Counted from the first letter of the stretch, positions 18,858-28,076 are shown. The stretch is DNA of 64,000 nucleotides from Micromonospora sp. RHAY321 (GCF_023896955.1 NZ_JAMHIW010000003.1:1-64000), one strand, 5' to 3'. Translations and numbers: made by a program. The notes: a model not told the origin generated them from the letters alone.

Positions 18858-19889
18858 ATGACGAACACCAGGACGCGGATCCCGCAGGATCTCGACCGTA
18901 ACCTTGCCCTCGACCTGGTCCGGGTCACCGAGGCCGCGGCGATGGCCGCCGGCCGCTGGGTCGGCCGGGGCGACAAGGAGGGCGGCGACGGGGCAGCCGT
19001 CGACGCCATGCGCAAGCTGATCAACTCGATCCAGATGCGCGGCGTGGTGGTGATCGGCGAGGGCGAGAAGGACAACGCCCCGATGCTCTTCAACGGCGAG
19101 CAGGTCGGTGACGGCACCGGCCCGGAGGTGGACGTCGCCGTCGACCCGGTCGACGGCACCACGCTGATGAGCAAGGGCATGCCGAACGCGCTGGCGGTGC
19201 TCGCCGTCTCCGAGCGCGGTGCGATGTTCGATCCGAGCGCCGTCTTCTACATGGAGAAGCTCGCTGTCGGGCCGGCGTACGCCGACGTGGTGGACATCAA
19301 CGCCGGGGTGGCCGACAACCTGCGCCGGATCGCCAAGGTCAAGGGCACCGACGTCTCCGAGGTGACGGTCTGTGTGCTGGACCGCAGCCGCCACGACGAC
19401 CTGGTCACGCAGATCCGCCGGACCGGCGCGGGCATCCGGTTCATCTCCGACGGGGACATCGCGGGCTCCATCGCGGCGGCCCGGGGCGAGTCGGATGTGG
19501 ACGTGCTGATGGGCATCGGCGGCACCCCCGAGGGCATCATCTCCGCGTGTGCCCTGAAGTGCATGGGCGGGGCGATGCAGGCCAAGCTCTGGCCGCGCGA
19601 CGCCGAGGAGCGGGAGAAGGCACTCGCCGCCGGGCACGACCTGGATCGGGTGCTGGGCACCGACGACCTGGTCACCGGGGACAACTGCTTCTTCGTGGCG
19701 ACCGGGGTCACCTCCGGCGACCTGCTGCGCGGGGTCCGCTACCGGGCCGGCGGCGCGTACACGCAGTCGATCGTGATGCGGTCGAAGAGCGGCACGATCC
19801 GGGTGATCGACTCGTACCACCGGCTGGAGAAGCTGGCGCTCTACTCGGCGGTCGACTTCGACGGTCGGCCACTGGCCGAACAGGAGTGA
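18858..19889 (+). CDS. glpX: Class II fructose-1,6-bisphosphatase
   Basis: Gluconeogenic phosphatase producing fructose 6-phosphate, 343 residues. The Li-sensitive phosphatase motifs are present: [18 protein letters not shown] (about 97-103), YMEKLAVGP, and [18 protein letters not shown] strong ribosome binding site (gaggaggagc) precedes the ATG at 18858. Its stop overlaps the GTG of the YdcZ-type transporter by 3 nt, so the two are coupled. With pckG in the same window, two of the gluconeogenic control steps are encoded here. Confidence 0.97.
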   Translation: MTNTRTRIPQDLDRNLALDLVRVTEAAAMAAGRWVGRGDKEGGDGAAVDAMRKLINSIQMRGVVVIGEGEKDNAPMLFNGEQVGDGTGPEVDVAVDPVDGTTLMSKGMPNALAVLAVSERGAMFDPSAVFYMEKLAVGPAYADVVDINAGVADNLRRIAKVKGTDVSEVTVCVLDRSRHDDLVTQIRRTGAGIRFISDGDIAGSIAAARGESDVDVLMGIGGTPEGIISACALKCMGGAMQAKLWPRDAEEREKALAAGHDLDRVLGTDDLVTGDNCFFVATGVTSGDLLRGVRYRAGGAYTQSIVMRSKSGTIRVIDSYHRLEKLALYSAVDFDGRPLAEQE

Positions 19890-20857
19890 CCGTCACCGGC
19901 ACTGCGACCCCGCAGTCCCTCTCGGCCGCCCGCCGGATCACCGGTGTCGCGCTGGCGTCGGTCTCCGGGGTCGCGGTGGCGGTGCAGTCCCGAATCAACG
20001 GCGAGCTGGGGGTACGCCTGGCCGACGGTTTCGCCGCAGCGGTGATCTCGTTCGGCGTCGGCCTGATGGTGCTGCTGGTGCTGGTTCCCGCCACCCCCGG
20101 TGGGCGGCGGGGTCTGGCGGCGCTGCGGCCCGCCCTCAGGTCGGGCGCGCTGCGCCCGTGGCAGTGCCTGGGCGGGATGTTCGGTGCGTTCCTCGTGGCC
20201 ACCCAGGGGCTCACCATCGGCTCGTTGGGCGTTGCGGTCTTCACCGTGGCGGTGGTCGCCGGCCAGACCGGCAGCAGCCTCGCCGTGGACCGGGCCGGCA
20301 TCGGGCCGACCGGCCGGCAGCCGATCACCCGGCAGCGGCTGGCCGGAGCGGTGCTCACCGTGCTGGCGGTCGGCCTGGCGGTCGCCGACCGGCTCGGTGA
20401 CCCGGGCACGCTGGCGCTGGCCCTGCTGCCCCTGCTAGCCGGGGTGGGTATCGCCTGGCAGCAGGCGGTCAACGGCCGGGTCCGGGCGGCGGCGGACAGC
20501 GCCCTGACCGCCACGCTCGTCAACTTCGCCGTGGGCACGGTCGTCCTGCTCGTCGCGTTCGCGATCGACATCGCGATACGCGGCTGGCCGACCGGCAACC
20601 TGCCGACCGAGCCGTGGTTCTACCTGGGTGGCCCGATCGGCATCGTGTTCATCGCGATCGCCGCCGCGATCGTCCGCTTCACCGGGGTGCTGCTGCTCGG
20701 GCTGGCCACCATCGCCGGCCAGATCGTGGGAGCTGTCCTGTTGGATCTGGTGCTGCCCACCGCGGCCTCGCATCCCAGCGTGAACACCCTGCTCGGTGCC
20801 GCGCTGACCATGGTGGCCGTGCTGATCGCCGCGCTCGCGCCACCCGGCCGCCGCTGA
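19886..20857 (+). CDS. DMT-superfamily transporter, YdcZ family
   Basis: Membrane protein of 323 residues with about ten helices in two homologous five-helix halves, the DMT_YdcZ arrangement. The first half contains [18 protein letters not shown] and [22 protein letters not shown]; the second [16 protein letters not shown] and [20 protein letters not shown]. The substrate is unknown. Translation starts at GTG 19886, overlapping the glpX stop in a GTGA arrangement, which indicates coupling to glpX. The ORF reaches further upstream in frame but that part lies inside glpX. Confidence 0.88.
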   Translation: MTVTGTATPQSLSAARRITGVALASVSGVAVAVQSRINGELGVRLADGFAAAVISFGVGLMVLLVLVPATPGGRRGLAALRPALRSGALRPWQCLGGMFGAFLVATQGLTIGSLGVAVFTVAVVAGQTGSSLAVDRAGIGPTGRQPITRQRLAGAVLTVLAVGLAVADRLGDPGTLALALLPLLAGVGIAWQQAVNGRVRAAADSALTATLVNFAVGTVVLLVAFAIDIAIRGWPTGNLPTEPWFYLGGPIGIVFIAIAAAIVRFTGVLLLGLATIAGQIVGAVLLDLVLPTAASHPSVNTLLGAALTMVAVLIAALAPPGRR

Positions 20858-20891
20858 GCGGGACCGGTCTCGGCCGGGTGGCGGGCGGGGT

Positions 20892-21809
20892 TCAGCGACG
20901 GAGGGCCTCGACCGTCTCCTTCACCACCTGCTCGATGGGTGTCGGCTGGACGCCGAGGGTGGCGGTGGCGGCGGTCGAGTCCAACAGGTACGGCCGGTCG
21001 AACTGGTAGGCGGTCTCCCGCAGCTCGCGGATGAACGGGTCGGTCAGGCCACCCAGCCACAACACGGGGTAGGGCATCCGCGTCAGCTTGGGCGCTGGCG
21101 CGCCGGTCAGCGCGGCGGCCCGGCCGGCGAGCTCGCGCATCGGCGTGGCCGGGGCGCTGGGCACGTGCCAGGCCCGTCCCCATGCCTGCGGGTCGGCGGC
21201 CGCGGCGACGAGCGTGCGGGCGACATCCGGGATGTACGTCCAGGTGTGCGGGGCGTCCCAGTCGACGGGCAGGAAGACCCGCTGCCCGGCGATCACCCGG
21301 GGCAGCACCATCATCGCCAGCGACGTGCCGGCGGCGCCGACGTAGTCGGAGCCGCGCACCTCGGTGACCCGGACACGCCCGGCCCGGTGGGCGGCGAGAG
21401 CGTCGGCCCACATCCGGTTGCGCACGCGGCCTTTCGTACCGGTCGCGGCCAGCGGGGTCTGCTCGGTCATCGGGCCGTCGACCGGCCCGTACCCGTAGAG
21501 GTTGCCGACCGTGGCGAGCACCGCGCCGGTCCGCTCGGCGGCGGTGAGCAGCGCGCCGGCCAGCGGCGGCCAGTCGGTGGCCCACCGGTGGTACGCCGGG
21601 TTCGCGCAGTTGTACAGCGCTGCGGCCCCGGTGGCGAGTTCGGTGAGGCGGTCGGCGTCAACAGCGTCGGCAGCGACCCGCTCGATGGCTGGGTGCTCTG
21701 GTCCGTTGCCCCGGCGGCTGATGACGCGGACCTGCTCGCCGCGCTCCGCGAGGAGACGTGCGGTGGCGGTGCCGACCGGACCGGTGCCGACGATCACGTG
21801 CAGCGACAT
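20892..21809 (-). CDS. NAD(P)-dependent epimerase / SDR-type oxidoreductase
   Basis: Extended SDR-like protein of 305 residues. The Rossmann motif is IVGTGPVGTATARLL at the N-terminus. NLYGYGPVDGPMTEQTPL holds the Tyr region of the atypical family that precedes a sugar- or quinone-type substrate site, and TYIPDVARTLVAAA is typical of NAD-dependent epimerases. The substrate cannot be told. The start at 21809 lies 32 nt from a copy of the AGAGCAGTGCTCT operator shared with the divergent TetR gene, so it is very likely the main target of that repressor. Confidence 0.88.
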   Translation of the reverse strand: MSLHVIVGTGPVGTATARLLAERGEQVRVISRRGNGPEHPAIERVAADAVDADRLTELATGAAALYNCANPAYHRWATDWPPLAGALLTAAERTGAVLATVGNLYGYGPVDGPMTEQTPLAATGTKGRVRNRMWADALAAHRAGRVRVTEVRGSDYVGAAGTSLAMMVLPRVIAGQRVFLPVDWDAPHTWTYIPDVARTLVAAAADPQAWGRAWHVPSAPATPMRELAGRAAALTGAPAPKLTRMPYPVLWLGGLTDPFIRELRETAYQFDRPYLLDSTAATATLGVQPTPIEQVVKETVEALRR

Positions 21810-21841
21810 GAGGAAGCCTTTCGAAGCAGGGGTACGAAGTG

Positions 21842-21854
21842 AGAGCAGTGCTCT
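21842..21854. promoter_or_regulatory. TetR operator copy 1
   Basis: AGAGCAGTGCTCT, a near-perfect dyad (6-bp arms around one base, 7 bp with flanking G/C), about 32 bp upstream of the SDR start. An identical copy lies at 21898-21910. Binding of the adjacent TetR protein is inferred. Confidence 0.8.
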
Positions 21855-21897
21855 CTCTGTGCACCACCACCATGCATGCCGGTCGGCCCGCCCGTCA

Positions 21898-21910
21898 AGA
21901 GCAGTGCTCT
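21898..21910. promoter_or_regulatory. TetR operator copy 2
   Basis: Second identical AGAGCAGTGCTCT, 40 bp upstream of the TetR start and 56 bp from copy 1. Two copies, one near each divergent start, suggest both autoregulation and control of the SDR gene. Confidence 0.8.
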
Positions 21911-21950
21911 CTATTTTGATTGGCGCTCCGTTTCGTGGCAGAGTGATCCC

Positions 21951-22646
21951 ATGTCCGCTTCCTCGATCCGCGCCCGCGTCCGCGCCGAGATGATCGACGA
22001 GATCAAGGCGGTGGCCCGCCGTCACCTGGCCACCGACGGTGCCAACCTGTCGCTGCGGGCCGTCGCCCGGGACATGGGGATGGTGTCCTCCGCCATCTAC
22101 CGCTACGTCCCGAGCCGCGACGATCTGCTCACCGCACTGATCCTGGAGGCGTACGACGGGCTCGGCGACGCCGTGGAGGCCGCCGACTCCGGCACCGACC
22201 CGGACGACCTGCGCGGCCGCTGGCACCACGTGTGCCGGGCCGCGCGGGACTGGGCGCTCGCCCACCCCGCCGAGTACGCGCTGCTCTACGGCAGCCCGGT
22301 GCCCGGGTACGCCGCCCCCGCCGACACCGTGCTACCCGCCCAGCGTCCCCCGCTGACCCTGGTCGGCATCCTCCGCGACGGCCTGACCCACGGTCGGCTC
22401 ACCGTCCCCGCCGAGGAGCTGCCGGAGCCGGTACGCGCCGACCTGACCGAGCTGGCCGACGCCTTCTTCCCCGGGATGCCCAGCGCACTGCTGGCCCGGG
22501 GAATGGCCGGCTGGACGCAGCTCTTCGGGCTCATCAGCTTCGAACTGTTCGGCCGGTTGAACCAGACCATCTCGCACCGGGACTCGTACTTCGAGCATCA
22601 GGTCGGGTTGATGGCGGACCTCATCGGCCTGCCCCGACCGGAGTGA
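21951..22646 (+). CDS. TetR/AcrR-family repressor
   Basis: Regulator of 231 residues. The N-terminal DNA-binding domain (about 10-60) reads ANLSLRAVARDMGMVSSAIYRYVPSRDDLLTALI; the C-terminal ligand domain contains AHPAEYALLYGSPVPGY, a TetR_C subclass often found next to oxidoreductases. ATG at 21951 is chosen because the longer frame to 21876 would run through operator copy 2. It diverges from the SDR gene, and its ligand may be that enzyme's substrate. Confidence 0.9.
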   Translation: MSASSIRARVRAEMIDEIKAVARRHLATDGANLSLRAVARDMGMVSSAIYRYVPSRDDLLTALILEAYDGLGDAVEAADSGTDPDDLRGRWHHVCRAARDWALAHPAEYALLYGSPVPGYAAPADTVLPAQRPPLTLVGILRDGLTHGRLTVPAEELPEPVRADLTELADAFFPGMPSALLARGMAGWTQLFGLISFELFGRLNQTISHRDSYFEHQVGLMADLIGLPRPE

Positions 22647-22680
22647 CCGCACGGGCCGCGGACCGATCCGGTGCCGCGGG

Positions 22681-23649
22681 TCAGCCGGCGTCGGAGGAGT
22701 GCCCGGGGAACAGGTGGGCGCTCGGGTCGATCGCCACGGCGGCGTTGTTCACCGCCGTCGCGGCCTCGCCGAAGCCCGTGGCGATCAGCCGCACCTTGCC
22801 CGGGTACTCGGTGATGTCACCGGCGGCGAAGACCCGCGGCAGGTTCGTCGCCATCGCGCTGTCCACCAGGATGTGGCGGCGGTCCAGCCGCAGCCCCCAC
22901 TCGGCGAGCGGGCCCAGGTCGGCGGTGAAGCCGAGCGCGGCGACCACGATGTCCACCGGAAGAGTCTCGGCCGCGCCGCCGCGCACGGTCACCTCGGCAC
23001 CGGTGACCGTGCCATCCCCGATCAGCCGGGTGACCTCGGCGTTGACCACGACCCGCACCGGCAGCGACAGCACCCGGGCGACCGTCGAGGCGTGCGCCCG
23101 GAACTTCTCCCGCCGGTGCACGAGGGTCACCGACCGGGCCAGCGGTTGCAGCGTCAACGCCCAGTCGAAGGCGGAGTCGCCGCCACCGACGATCAGCACG
23201 TCCCGATCGGCCAGCTCGGCCGGCTCGGTGACGAAGTAGACGATCCCCGAGCCGGGAGCACCGTCGGCGCAGGGCAGCGGCCGAGGGCTGAAGCTGCCCA
23301 ACCCGCCGGTGACCACGACCGCGCCACAGCTGAGCTGCTCACCGCCGGCCAGGCCGAGCACCGGCCGGTCGTCGGCGTACGAGAGCTTCTCGGCCCGGGT
23401 GCCGAGCAGGTACTGCGGCCCGAACGGGGCGGCCTGGGCCACCAGGTTCGTCACCAGGTCGCGGCCCTTGACGGCGGGGAAGCCGGCCACGTCCAGGATG
23501 AGCTTCTCCGGGTACATCGCCGTGACCTGTCCGCCGGGCTCCGGCAGCGCGTCGATCACCGCCACCGACAACCCTCGGAAGCCCGCGTAGTACGCGGCGA
23601 AGAGGCCGGCCGGACCGGCCCCGATCACGGCGATGTCGACCTCGCGCAT
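22681..23649 (-). CDS. Thioredoxin-reductase-like ferredoxin--NADP reductase (type 2 FNR)
   Basis: Flavoprotein of 322 residues moving electrons between NADPH and ferredoxin, by family. FAD motif GAGPAGLFAAYYA (about 8-20), NADP motif VGGGDSAFDWAL, and AAGDITEYPGKVRLIATGFGEA near the C-terminus are diagnostic. There is no CxxC redox pair, which separates it from thioredoxin reductase. ATG at 23649 starts exactly at the Rossmann strand (MREVDIAVIGAG). It is convergent with the TetR gene. The electron partner is not in the window, though the geranylgeranyl-reductase-like protein at 31039 is one conceivable consumer. Confidence 0.9.
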   Translation of the reverse strand: MREVDIAVIGAGPAGLFAAYYAGFRGLSVAVIDALPEPGGQVTAMYPEKLILDVAGFPAVKGRDLVTNLVAQAAPFGPQYLLGTRAEKLSYADDRPVLGLAGGEQLSCGAVVVTGGLGSFSPRPLPCADGAPGSGIVYFVTEPAELADRDVLIVGGGDSAFDWALTLQPLARSVTLVHRREKFRAHASTVARVLSLPVRVVVNAEVTRLIGDGTVTGAEVTVRGGAAETLPVDIVVAALGFTADLGPLAEWGLRLDRRHILVDSAMATNLPRVFAAGDITEYPGKVRLIATGFGEAATAVNNAAVAIDPSAHLFPGHSSDAG

Positions 23650-23754
23650 GGCGTACCGTCGCTTTCCGCTCACGGATCAACGCTTGCTGATCTCGACCGT
23701 AGGCGGGTGACAGCGGGCGGGCAAGCACGTCCCAGAGGCGCGCCGAGGAACTGG

Positions 23755-24408
23755 TCAGGGCAGGCTGAGGGTGGACCCCGAGTAGTCGGAGCCGCCGGCG
23801 ACCGGGCGGCGACGGCGGAACAGGATCGCGGCCACCACGCCGCCCAGCAACCCGAACAGGTGCCCCTGCCAGGAGATCCGCTCGTCGGTGGGGAGGATGC
23901 CGACCAGTTGCCAGCCGTAGAGCAGGCCGACCAGCAGGAAGACGGCGAAGTTCCACCAGCTGCGCTCGACGATGCCCCGGGTCAGCAGGATGCCCAGGTA
24001 GCCGAAGATCACCCCGCTGGCGCCGACCACGACGGAGTTGGGCGAGCCGGTGAACCAGACCCCGAGCCCGCTGACCAGGATGATGATCAGGGTCGACCAG
24101 AGGAACCGGCGGGCGCCGGCCGCCAGCACGAAGGTGCCCAGCAGGATCAGCGGGATGCTGTTGCTGTAGAGGTGGTCGAAGCCGTGGTGCAGGAACGGGG
24201 AGAAGAAGACCCCGTCCAGCCCGTCGATGCGCTTCGGGATGATGCCGGCGGTGGCGTCCAGGCCGAACGCCAGGCCCTGGTCGGCGGCCTCGATGAGAAA
24301 GAGGAACGGGACCACCGCGCACATGGCGACGAAGGCCCGGCCGAGCGCGGCGTAGAACGCCTCGGTGCCGAACCGGTAGGGGTCGCCGTTTCCAGGCTGC
24401 AGGGTCAC
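23755..24408 (-). CDS. Rhomboid-family intramembrane serine protease
   Basis: Membrane protease of 217 residues with about six helices. The nucleophile Ser is in GASGVIFGYLG, the catalytic His in WQGHLFGLLGG, and the upstream HHGFDHLYSNSIP loop carries the conserved His/Asn. GTG at 24408 gives a short cytoplasmic tail. The substrate is unknown. It is minus strand, downstream of the transglycosylase-like gene and separated from it by a hairpin at 24475-24512. Confidence 0.92.
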   Translation of the reverse strand: MTLQPGNGDPYRFGTEAFYAALGRAFVAMCAVVPFLFLIEAADQGLAFGLDATAGIIPKRIDGLDGVFFSPFLHHGFDHLYSNSIPLILLGTFVLAAGARRFLWSTLIIILVSGLGVWFTGSPNSVVVGASGVIFGYLGILLTRGIVERSWWNFAVFLLVGLLYGWQLVGILPTDERISWQGHLFGLLGGVVAAILFRRRRPVAGGSDYSGSTLSLP

Positions 24409-24474
24409 CCCACAACTGCTATCAGCAAAAGGGGCCGACCGCCACTCACGTCCCGCCCGCTCGGCCGGGTACGC

Positions 24475-24512
24475 GAAGGCGGGGCGAGTGCGCCTCCACC
24501 CGCCCCGCCTTC
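24475..24512. terminator. Hairpin terminator candidate
   Basis: 12-bp perfect arms 24475-24486 and 24501-24512, with a further GTG/CAC pairing inside. It lies 8 nt beyond the stop of the 24520-25197 gene (minus strand) and before the rhomboid start. There is no T-run, as is common for actinobacterial terminators. Confidence 0.65.
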
Positions 24513-24519
24513 GACGCCG

Positions 24520-25197
24520 TCAGTAGTGGCCGTTGTTCTGGAAGTAGCTCCAGGCGCCACAGGGCGTCTTGTACCTGCCCTTGATGTAGCCCAGCCCCCA
24601 CTTGATCTGGGTGGCCGGGTTCGTCCGCCAGTCGTCCGCGATCGAGCCCATCTTGCTGCCCGGCAGCGACTGCGGAATGCCGTACGCGCCGGAGGAGGAG
24701 TTGCTGGCCTTGTGGTTCCAGCCGCTCTCCTTGGTCCAGAGCTTCTCCAGGCACGGGAACTCCGCGATGCCGAAGCCCGCGTCGATCATCAGAGCGCAGC
24801 CGATCTTCCGGTTGCCGCTGTACTCCTCGCAGGACGCCGGGATCGGCCCGTCGTACGGCTTGGCTGCGGCGTTCTGCGCCGCACGCTCGCGCTTGCGGGT
24901 CGCCGCGGCGGCCTCGGCCTTGCGGGCACGCTCGGCGGCCTCCTTGGCGGCCTGCGCCGCCCGGAGCTTGGCCTGGTACTCGGCGGCCCGCTGCTTGGCG
25001 ACCTTCACCTGGTGGGCGGACTGCCGCTCGCGCTGGTAGGCGAAGTCGACGCGGTCGACCTCGGCGCTCACCTGCGCGGTCAGGCCCTGTTGCTGGGTTT
25101 CCCGGTCTTCGCCCAGGTAGAAGCCACCGGCAACGCCCACAGAGAGCAACGCGACAGCAGCCGTACGGGCGCCCAACCGGCTCCACAGCCGACTCAC
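24520..25197 (-). CDS. Secreted transglycosylase-like cell-wall protein
   Basis: Exported or membrane-anchored protein of 225 residues. An N-terminal hydrophobic helix (about 10-30) is followed by a coiled-coil Ala/Glu/Lys/Arg-rich segment (about 40-130) and a C-terminal lysozyme-like domain. The domain has LWTKESGWNHKASNSSSGAYG, split by Gly/Ser residues, and ends in AWSYFQNNGHY. The Glu in TKESGW is the likely catalytic acid of the SLT/aggregation-promoting-factor type. It should cleave or bind peptidoglycan. GTG at 25197 has AAGGG upstream. It has a leader of roughly 200 nt with a CRP-like site (see 25426), the organisation seen for resuscitation-promoting factors. Confidence 0.88.
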   Translation of the reverse strand: MSRLWSRLGARTAAVALLSVGVAGGFYLGEDRETQQQGLTAQVSAEVDRVDFAYQRERQSAHQVKVAKQRAAEYQAKLRAAQAAKEAAERARKAEAAAATRKRERAAQNAAAKPYDGPIPASCEEYSGNRKIGCALMIDAGFGIAEFPCLEKLWTKESGWNHKASNSSSGAYGIPQSLPGSKMGSIADDWRTNPATQIKWGLGYIKGRYKTPCGAWSYFQNNGHY

Positions 25198-25345
25198 GAA
25201 GTGGTCCCTTCGTCGGGGGCAAGGACGCGGCGCGGCGTCGGGCCACAGGAGGGCCCTCGGCCGTACCGCGAGCGCCCCGACCGGTACCGGTCGCGCCGAC
25301 GCACCGACCTTCGCCGATGTCCGCCCGTCTCGGGACGAACGATCA

Positions 25346-25379
25346 CCAACGATGCCTGTGGCGCGTGGGCGCTCGTTGG
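25346..25379. other. Hairpin in the leader of the transglycosylase-like gene
   Basis: CCAACGA (25346-25352) pairs with TCGTTGG (25373-25379) around 20 nt. It lies within the probable 5' leader of the 24520-25197 gene. The leader is about the size of a c-di-AMP (ydaO) riboswitch, but I could not align the conserved ydaO core to it. Confidence 0.35.
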
Positions 25380-25425
25380 ACACCATCGCGCACAGTGAGG
25401 CTGATGGGAAACCAACCGAGCGGTT

Positions 25426-25441
25426 TGTGATCTGCGCCACA
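25426..25441. promoter_or_regulatory. CRP/GlxR-like site
   Basis: TGTGATCTGCGCCACA matches the actinobacterial CRP consensus TGTGA-N6-TCACA at 9 of 10 positions. It lies about 235 bp upstream of the 24520-25197 gene, in an AT-richer promoter region. CRP control of cell-wall hydrolases such as rpfA is known in mycobacteria. Confidence 0.5.
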
Positions 25442-25475
25442 CATAAAATACGGATAAACCCCTATAAAAGCACCA

Positions 25476-26891
25476 TCATAGCGGGATGTCCTCCAGCAGA
25501 TCCGTCACCATCGCTGCGATCGGAGACCGCTCCGAACGGCTGAGCGTGACATGTGCGAAGAGCGGATGGCCCTTGAGCGCCTCGATGACGGCGGTGACGC
25601 CGTCGTGCCGGCCGACGCGCAGATTGTCGCGCTGGGCCACGTCGTGGGTGAGCACCACCCGCGAGCCCTGCCCGATGCGGGACAGCACGGTCAACAGCAC
25701 ACCGCGCTCCAGGGACTGGGCCTCGTCCACGATCACGAAGGCGTCGTGCAGGCTGCGCCCACGGATGTGGGTCAGCGGCAGCACCTCCAGGATGCCCCGG
25801 GAGGTGACCTCCTCCAGCACGTTCTCGTGCACCACCGCGCCGAGCGTGTCGAAGACCGCCTGGGCCCACGGCGACATCTTCTCCGACTCCGACCCGGGCA
25901 GGTAGCCCAGCTCCTGGCCGCCGACGGCGTACAGCGGGCGGAACACGATCACCTTCTTGTGCCGGCGGCGCTCCATCACCGCCTCCAGCCCGGCGCAGAG
26001 CGCCAACGCCGACTTGCCGGTGCCGGCCCGGCCGCCCAGCGAGACGATCCCGATCGACTCGTCGAGCAGCAGGTCGAGGGCGACCCGCTGCTCGGCCGAA
26101 CGGCCGTGCAGCCCGAACGCCTCCCGGTCGCCGCGGACCAGCCGGACCGACTTGTCCGGCAGCACCCGGCCGAGTGCGGAGCCGCGCGTCGAGTGCAGCA
26201 CCAGGCCGGTGTGGCAGGGCAGACCGGCCGCCTCGTCGACGTCGAGCGCCTCCCCGGCGTACAACCGGCCGATCTGCTCCTCGCCCAGGTCCAACTCGGC
26301 CATGCCGGTCCAGGTCGGGTCGCTGGCCTGCCCGTGCCGGTACTCGTCGGCCCGCAGGCCCACCGAGGCGGCCTTGACCCGCAGCGGCATGTCCTTGCTG
26401 ACCAGGGTGACCTCCCGCCCCTCGGCGGCGAGGTTGAGCGCCACGGAGAGGATCCGGGCATCGTTGCTCTCGGTGCGGAAGCCGGGCGGCAGCACACCGT
26501 CGTCGGTGTGGTTGAGCTCCACGCGCAGTGTGCCGCCGACGTCGTTGGCGGGCACCGGCCGGTCCAGCCGACCATGCTGGATCCGCAGCTCGTCGAGCAT
26601 CCGCAGCGACTGCCGGGCGAACCAGCCCAGCTCCGGATGGTGCCGCTTGCCCTCCAGCTCGGTGATGACCACCAGCGGCAGGACCACCTCGTGCTCGGCG
26701 AACCGGTGGAACGCCGCCGGATCGGAGAGCAGCACGGATGTGTCCAGGACGAATGCCTGGCCGGCTGGTCGCGGCTCCTTGGGGTCGGCCGGCGCGGCGG
26801 CCGCAGTACGGCGGCTCCGGGTGGCGCGGCGGGTCGTGGCAGTCGCGGCCGGGGTCTGGTCGGCACCGGCGGTGGTACGGCGAGTCGTCAC
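25476..26891 (-). CDS. phoH2: PhoH2: PIN domain fused to PhoH-type ATPase
   Basis: Two-domain protein of 471 residues. The N-terminal PIN RNase domain (about 45-170) starts [15 protein letters not shown] and contains TELEGKRHH, the acidic SNDAR and VSKDMPLR. The C-terminal PhoH ATPase has Walker [12 protein letters not shown] and Walker [14 protein letters not shown]. Mycobacterial PhoH2 is an RNase/RNA helicase. GTG at 26891 has GGAG 7 nt upstream; a second candidate start, ATG 27032, lies 6 nt after TAGCGT and would be leaderless, adding 47 low-complexity residues. The transcript probably starts near 27032 in either case. Confidence 0.93.
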   Translation of the reverse strand: MTTRRTTAGADQTPAATATTRRATRSRRTAAAAPADPKEPRPAGQAFVLDTSVLLSDPAAFHRFAEHEVVLPLVVITELEGKRHHPELGWFARQSLRMLDELRIQHGRLDRPVPANDVGGTLRVELNHTDDGVLPPGFRTESNDARILSVALNLAAEGREVTLVSKDMPLRVKAASVGLRADEYRHGQASDPTWTGMAELDLGEEQIGRLYAGEALDVDEAAGLPCHTGLVLHSTRGSALGRVLPDKSVRLVRGDREAFGLHGRSAEQRVALDLLLDESIGIVSLGGRAGTGKSALALCAGLEAVMERRRHKKVIVFRPLYAVGGQELGYLPGSESEKMSPWAQAVFDTLGAVVHENVLEEVTSRGILEVLPLTHIRGRSLHDAFVIVDEAQSLERGVLLTVLSRIGQGSRVVLTHDVAQRDNLRVGRHDGVTAVIEALKGHPLFAHVTLSRSERSPIAAMVTDLLEDIPL

Positions 26892-27325
26892 AGGCCTGCT
26901 CCGACGGATGGGCACCCGGCCACCCGTGTTCCGCCTCGTCCGGTGCCCGGGTGACACGGGGTCGGATGCGGGCCCCGTGCGCGAGGTCGCAGGTCCGGGC
27001 GGGCCGGTTGGCTCGGGAGAACCCCGTGCCATGCCTAGACGCTAGCGGCGGCGGACCGTCCCGGCTAGAGGGCGATCGTGGATCTCCGGAGACGGCCGTG
27101 TGAACAGCCCGGCGACTCAGGCGACGGGCGCCGGTCGCCGCCCAGCCGCTGGGCGGTGGACGCGGCGAAGCCGGCCGGGATGCATGCCCCCTGCGCGCAT
27201 CCCGGCCGGCGGGGCCACCGTCACCGGTCTGACGTGGCCCCGACGGTGCGTGTCCGCCGCGGACGACGCACCGCGCTCGTGGCGCCGGTCGGCGGAACCG
27301 CCCGGGGCGGCCCCGCCGGCCGACC
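26892..27325. other. Intergenic region upstream of phoH2
   Basis: Contains the phoH2 promoter (TAGCGT, 27044-27039 on the minus strand), a possible 141-nt leader or N-terminal extension, and the hairpin at 27170-27210. No further gene is supported; the reading frames here are Arg/Pro/Gly-rich shadows. Confidence 0.6.
27170..27210. terminator. 14-bp stem hairpin, probable terminator
   Basis: Perfect arms 27170-27183 and 27197-27210 (core GCCGGCCGGGATGC) with a 13-nt loop. It lies about 115 nt beyond the stop of the 27326-27697 gene on the minus strand and ahead of the phoH2 promoter. There is no U-run. Confidence 0.6.
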
Positions 27326-27697
27326 TCAGCCGGTCCGTCGGACGAGCGTGCCGGTCGGGTGCCGCCCGGTGATCGGGGCGGCCGGCGCGGTGAACGACGA
27401 GCCGGTGTAGGTGGTGCCGGGGCCGACCACAGCGCCGGAGCGGGCAGTGGCGCCGGGGCGGGCGACGGTGCCCGCGGAGCGGACGACGCCCGCCGGCGAG
27501 ACCGACAGGGCGGAGGCGATGGCGGCCTGGGCGTCCCTGCGCCGCCGGTTCCAGGCGCCCCGGTCGCCGTCGAAGTAGCCCTGCCGGTAGCCGAAGCGGT
27601 AGCCGATGCGGTAGCTGAGCTGCCCGTGCAGACGGCCGGCCGCGTAGCTGGTCGCACCGAGCACCAGGACGAGGAAGACCGCCAGGAACGGGCTCAT
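27326..27697 (-). CDS. Small membrane-anchored protein of unknown function
   Basis: 123 residues with one N-terminal membrane helix (FLAVFLVLVLGATSYAAG). Next comes a short segment with Gly-Tyr every four residues (YRIGYRFGYRQGYFDG) and an Ala/Gly/Pro-rich tail. GGAG is placed 7 nt before the ATG at 27697. Coding support is the clean membrane helix and the regular GY motif. It lies 31 nt downstream of the 27729-28076 gene on the same strand, so probably co-transcribed. Confidence 0.6.
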   Translation of the reverse strand: MSPFLAVFLVLVLGATSYAAGRLHGQLSYRIGYRFGYRQGYFDGDRGAWNRRRRDAQAAIASALSVSPAGVVRSAGTVARPGATARSGAVVGPGTTYTGSSFTAPAAPITGRHPTGTLVRRTG

Positions 27698-27728
27698 CGG
27701 GCGGCTCCGGCCGGTCCCGGACGTCGCG

Positions 27729-28076
27729 TCATCGTTCCTCCGGCTCGACGGTGGTGGGATCCGCGACCAGCAGCCGGTCCAGGTCGTCGGTGCTGACCTC
27801 CTCGACCAGCTCGACGCTGATCCGGCAGCCGTCCAGGACGACCTCGGCCACGGACGAACGGCGGATCTCGCCGCCGGCGTCGTAGACGCGGACGCTCAGC
27901 TCCGGGCAGCCGAGATGGGTACGCCAGGCATTCCACTCGGCGCGGTCGCCGACGCTCAGCGACAGGTAACGGCAGCCTCGGGCGAGGTAGAGGCGCCAGG
28001 GAGCGCACAGCCCCGCGGCCACCCCCTCGGCGATCAGCCCGAAGGCCTGGGCTCGGGTGGCGAGCTCGGTCACCAC
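27729..28076 (-). CDS. Small soluble protein of unknown function
   Basis: 115 residues, acidic, no membrane helix. It starts V/MTELATRAQAFGLIAEG and contains ARGCRYLSLSVGDRAEWNAW and a C-terminal VELVEEVSTDDLDRLL. Two adjacent GTG codons (28076, 28073) follow GGGAGG at a good distance. A 9-bp inverted repeat (28074-28099) covers both the ribosome binding site and the start. No family was recognised. It is divergent from an HTH regulator and likely in an operon with the 27326-27697 gene. Confidence 0.7.
   Translation of the reverse strand: MVTELATRAQAFGLIAEGVAAGLCAPWRLYLARGCRYLSLSVGDRAEWNAWRTHLGCPELSVRVYDAGGEIRRSSVAEVVLDGCRISVELVEEVSTDDLDRLLVADPTTVEPEER

Noticed and set aside
22699..25398. 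899-codon frame opposite the FNR, rhomboid and transglycosylase genes
   Set aside because: It crosses three genes and two intergenic gaps, is Arg/Gly/Pro-rich, and each gene beneath has clear catalytic motifs.
25198..25450. ydaO (c-di-AMP) riboswitch
   Set aside because: Size and context fit, but the conserved core elements could not be aligned by eye. Kept only as a question in the findings.
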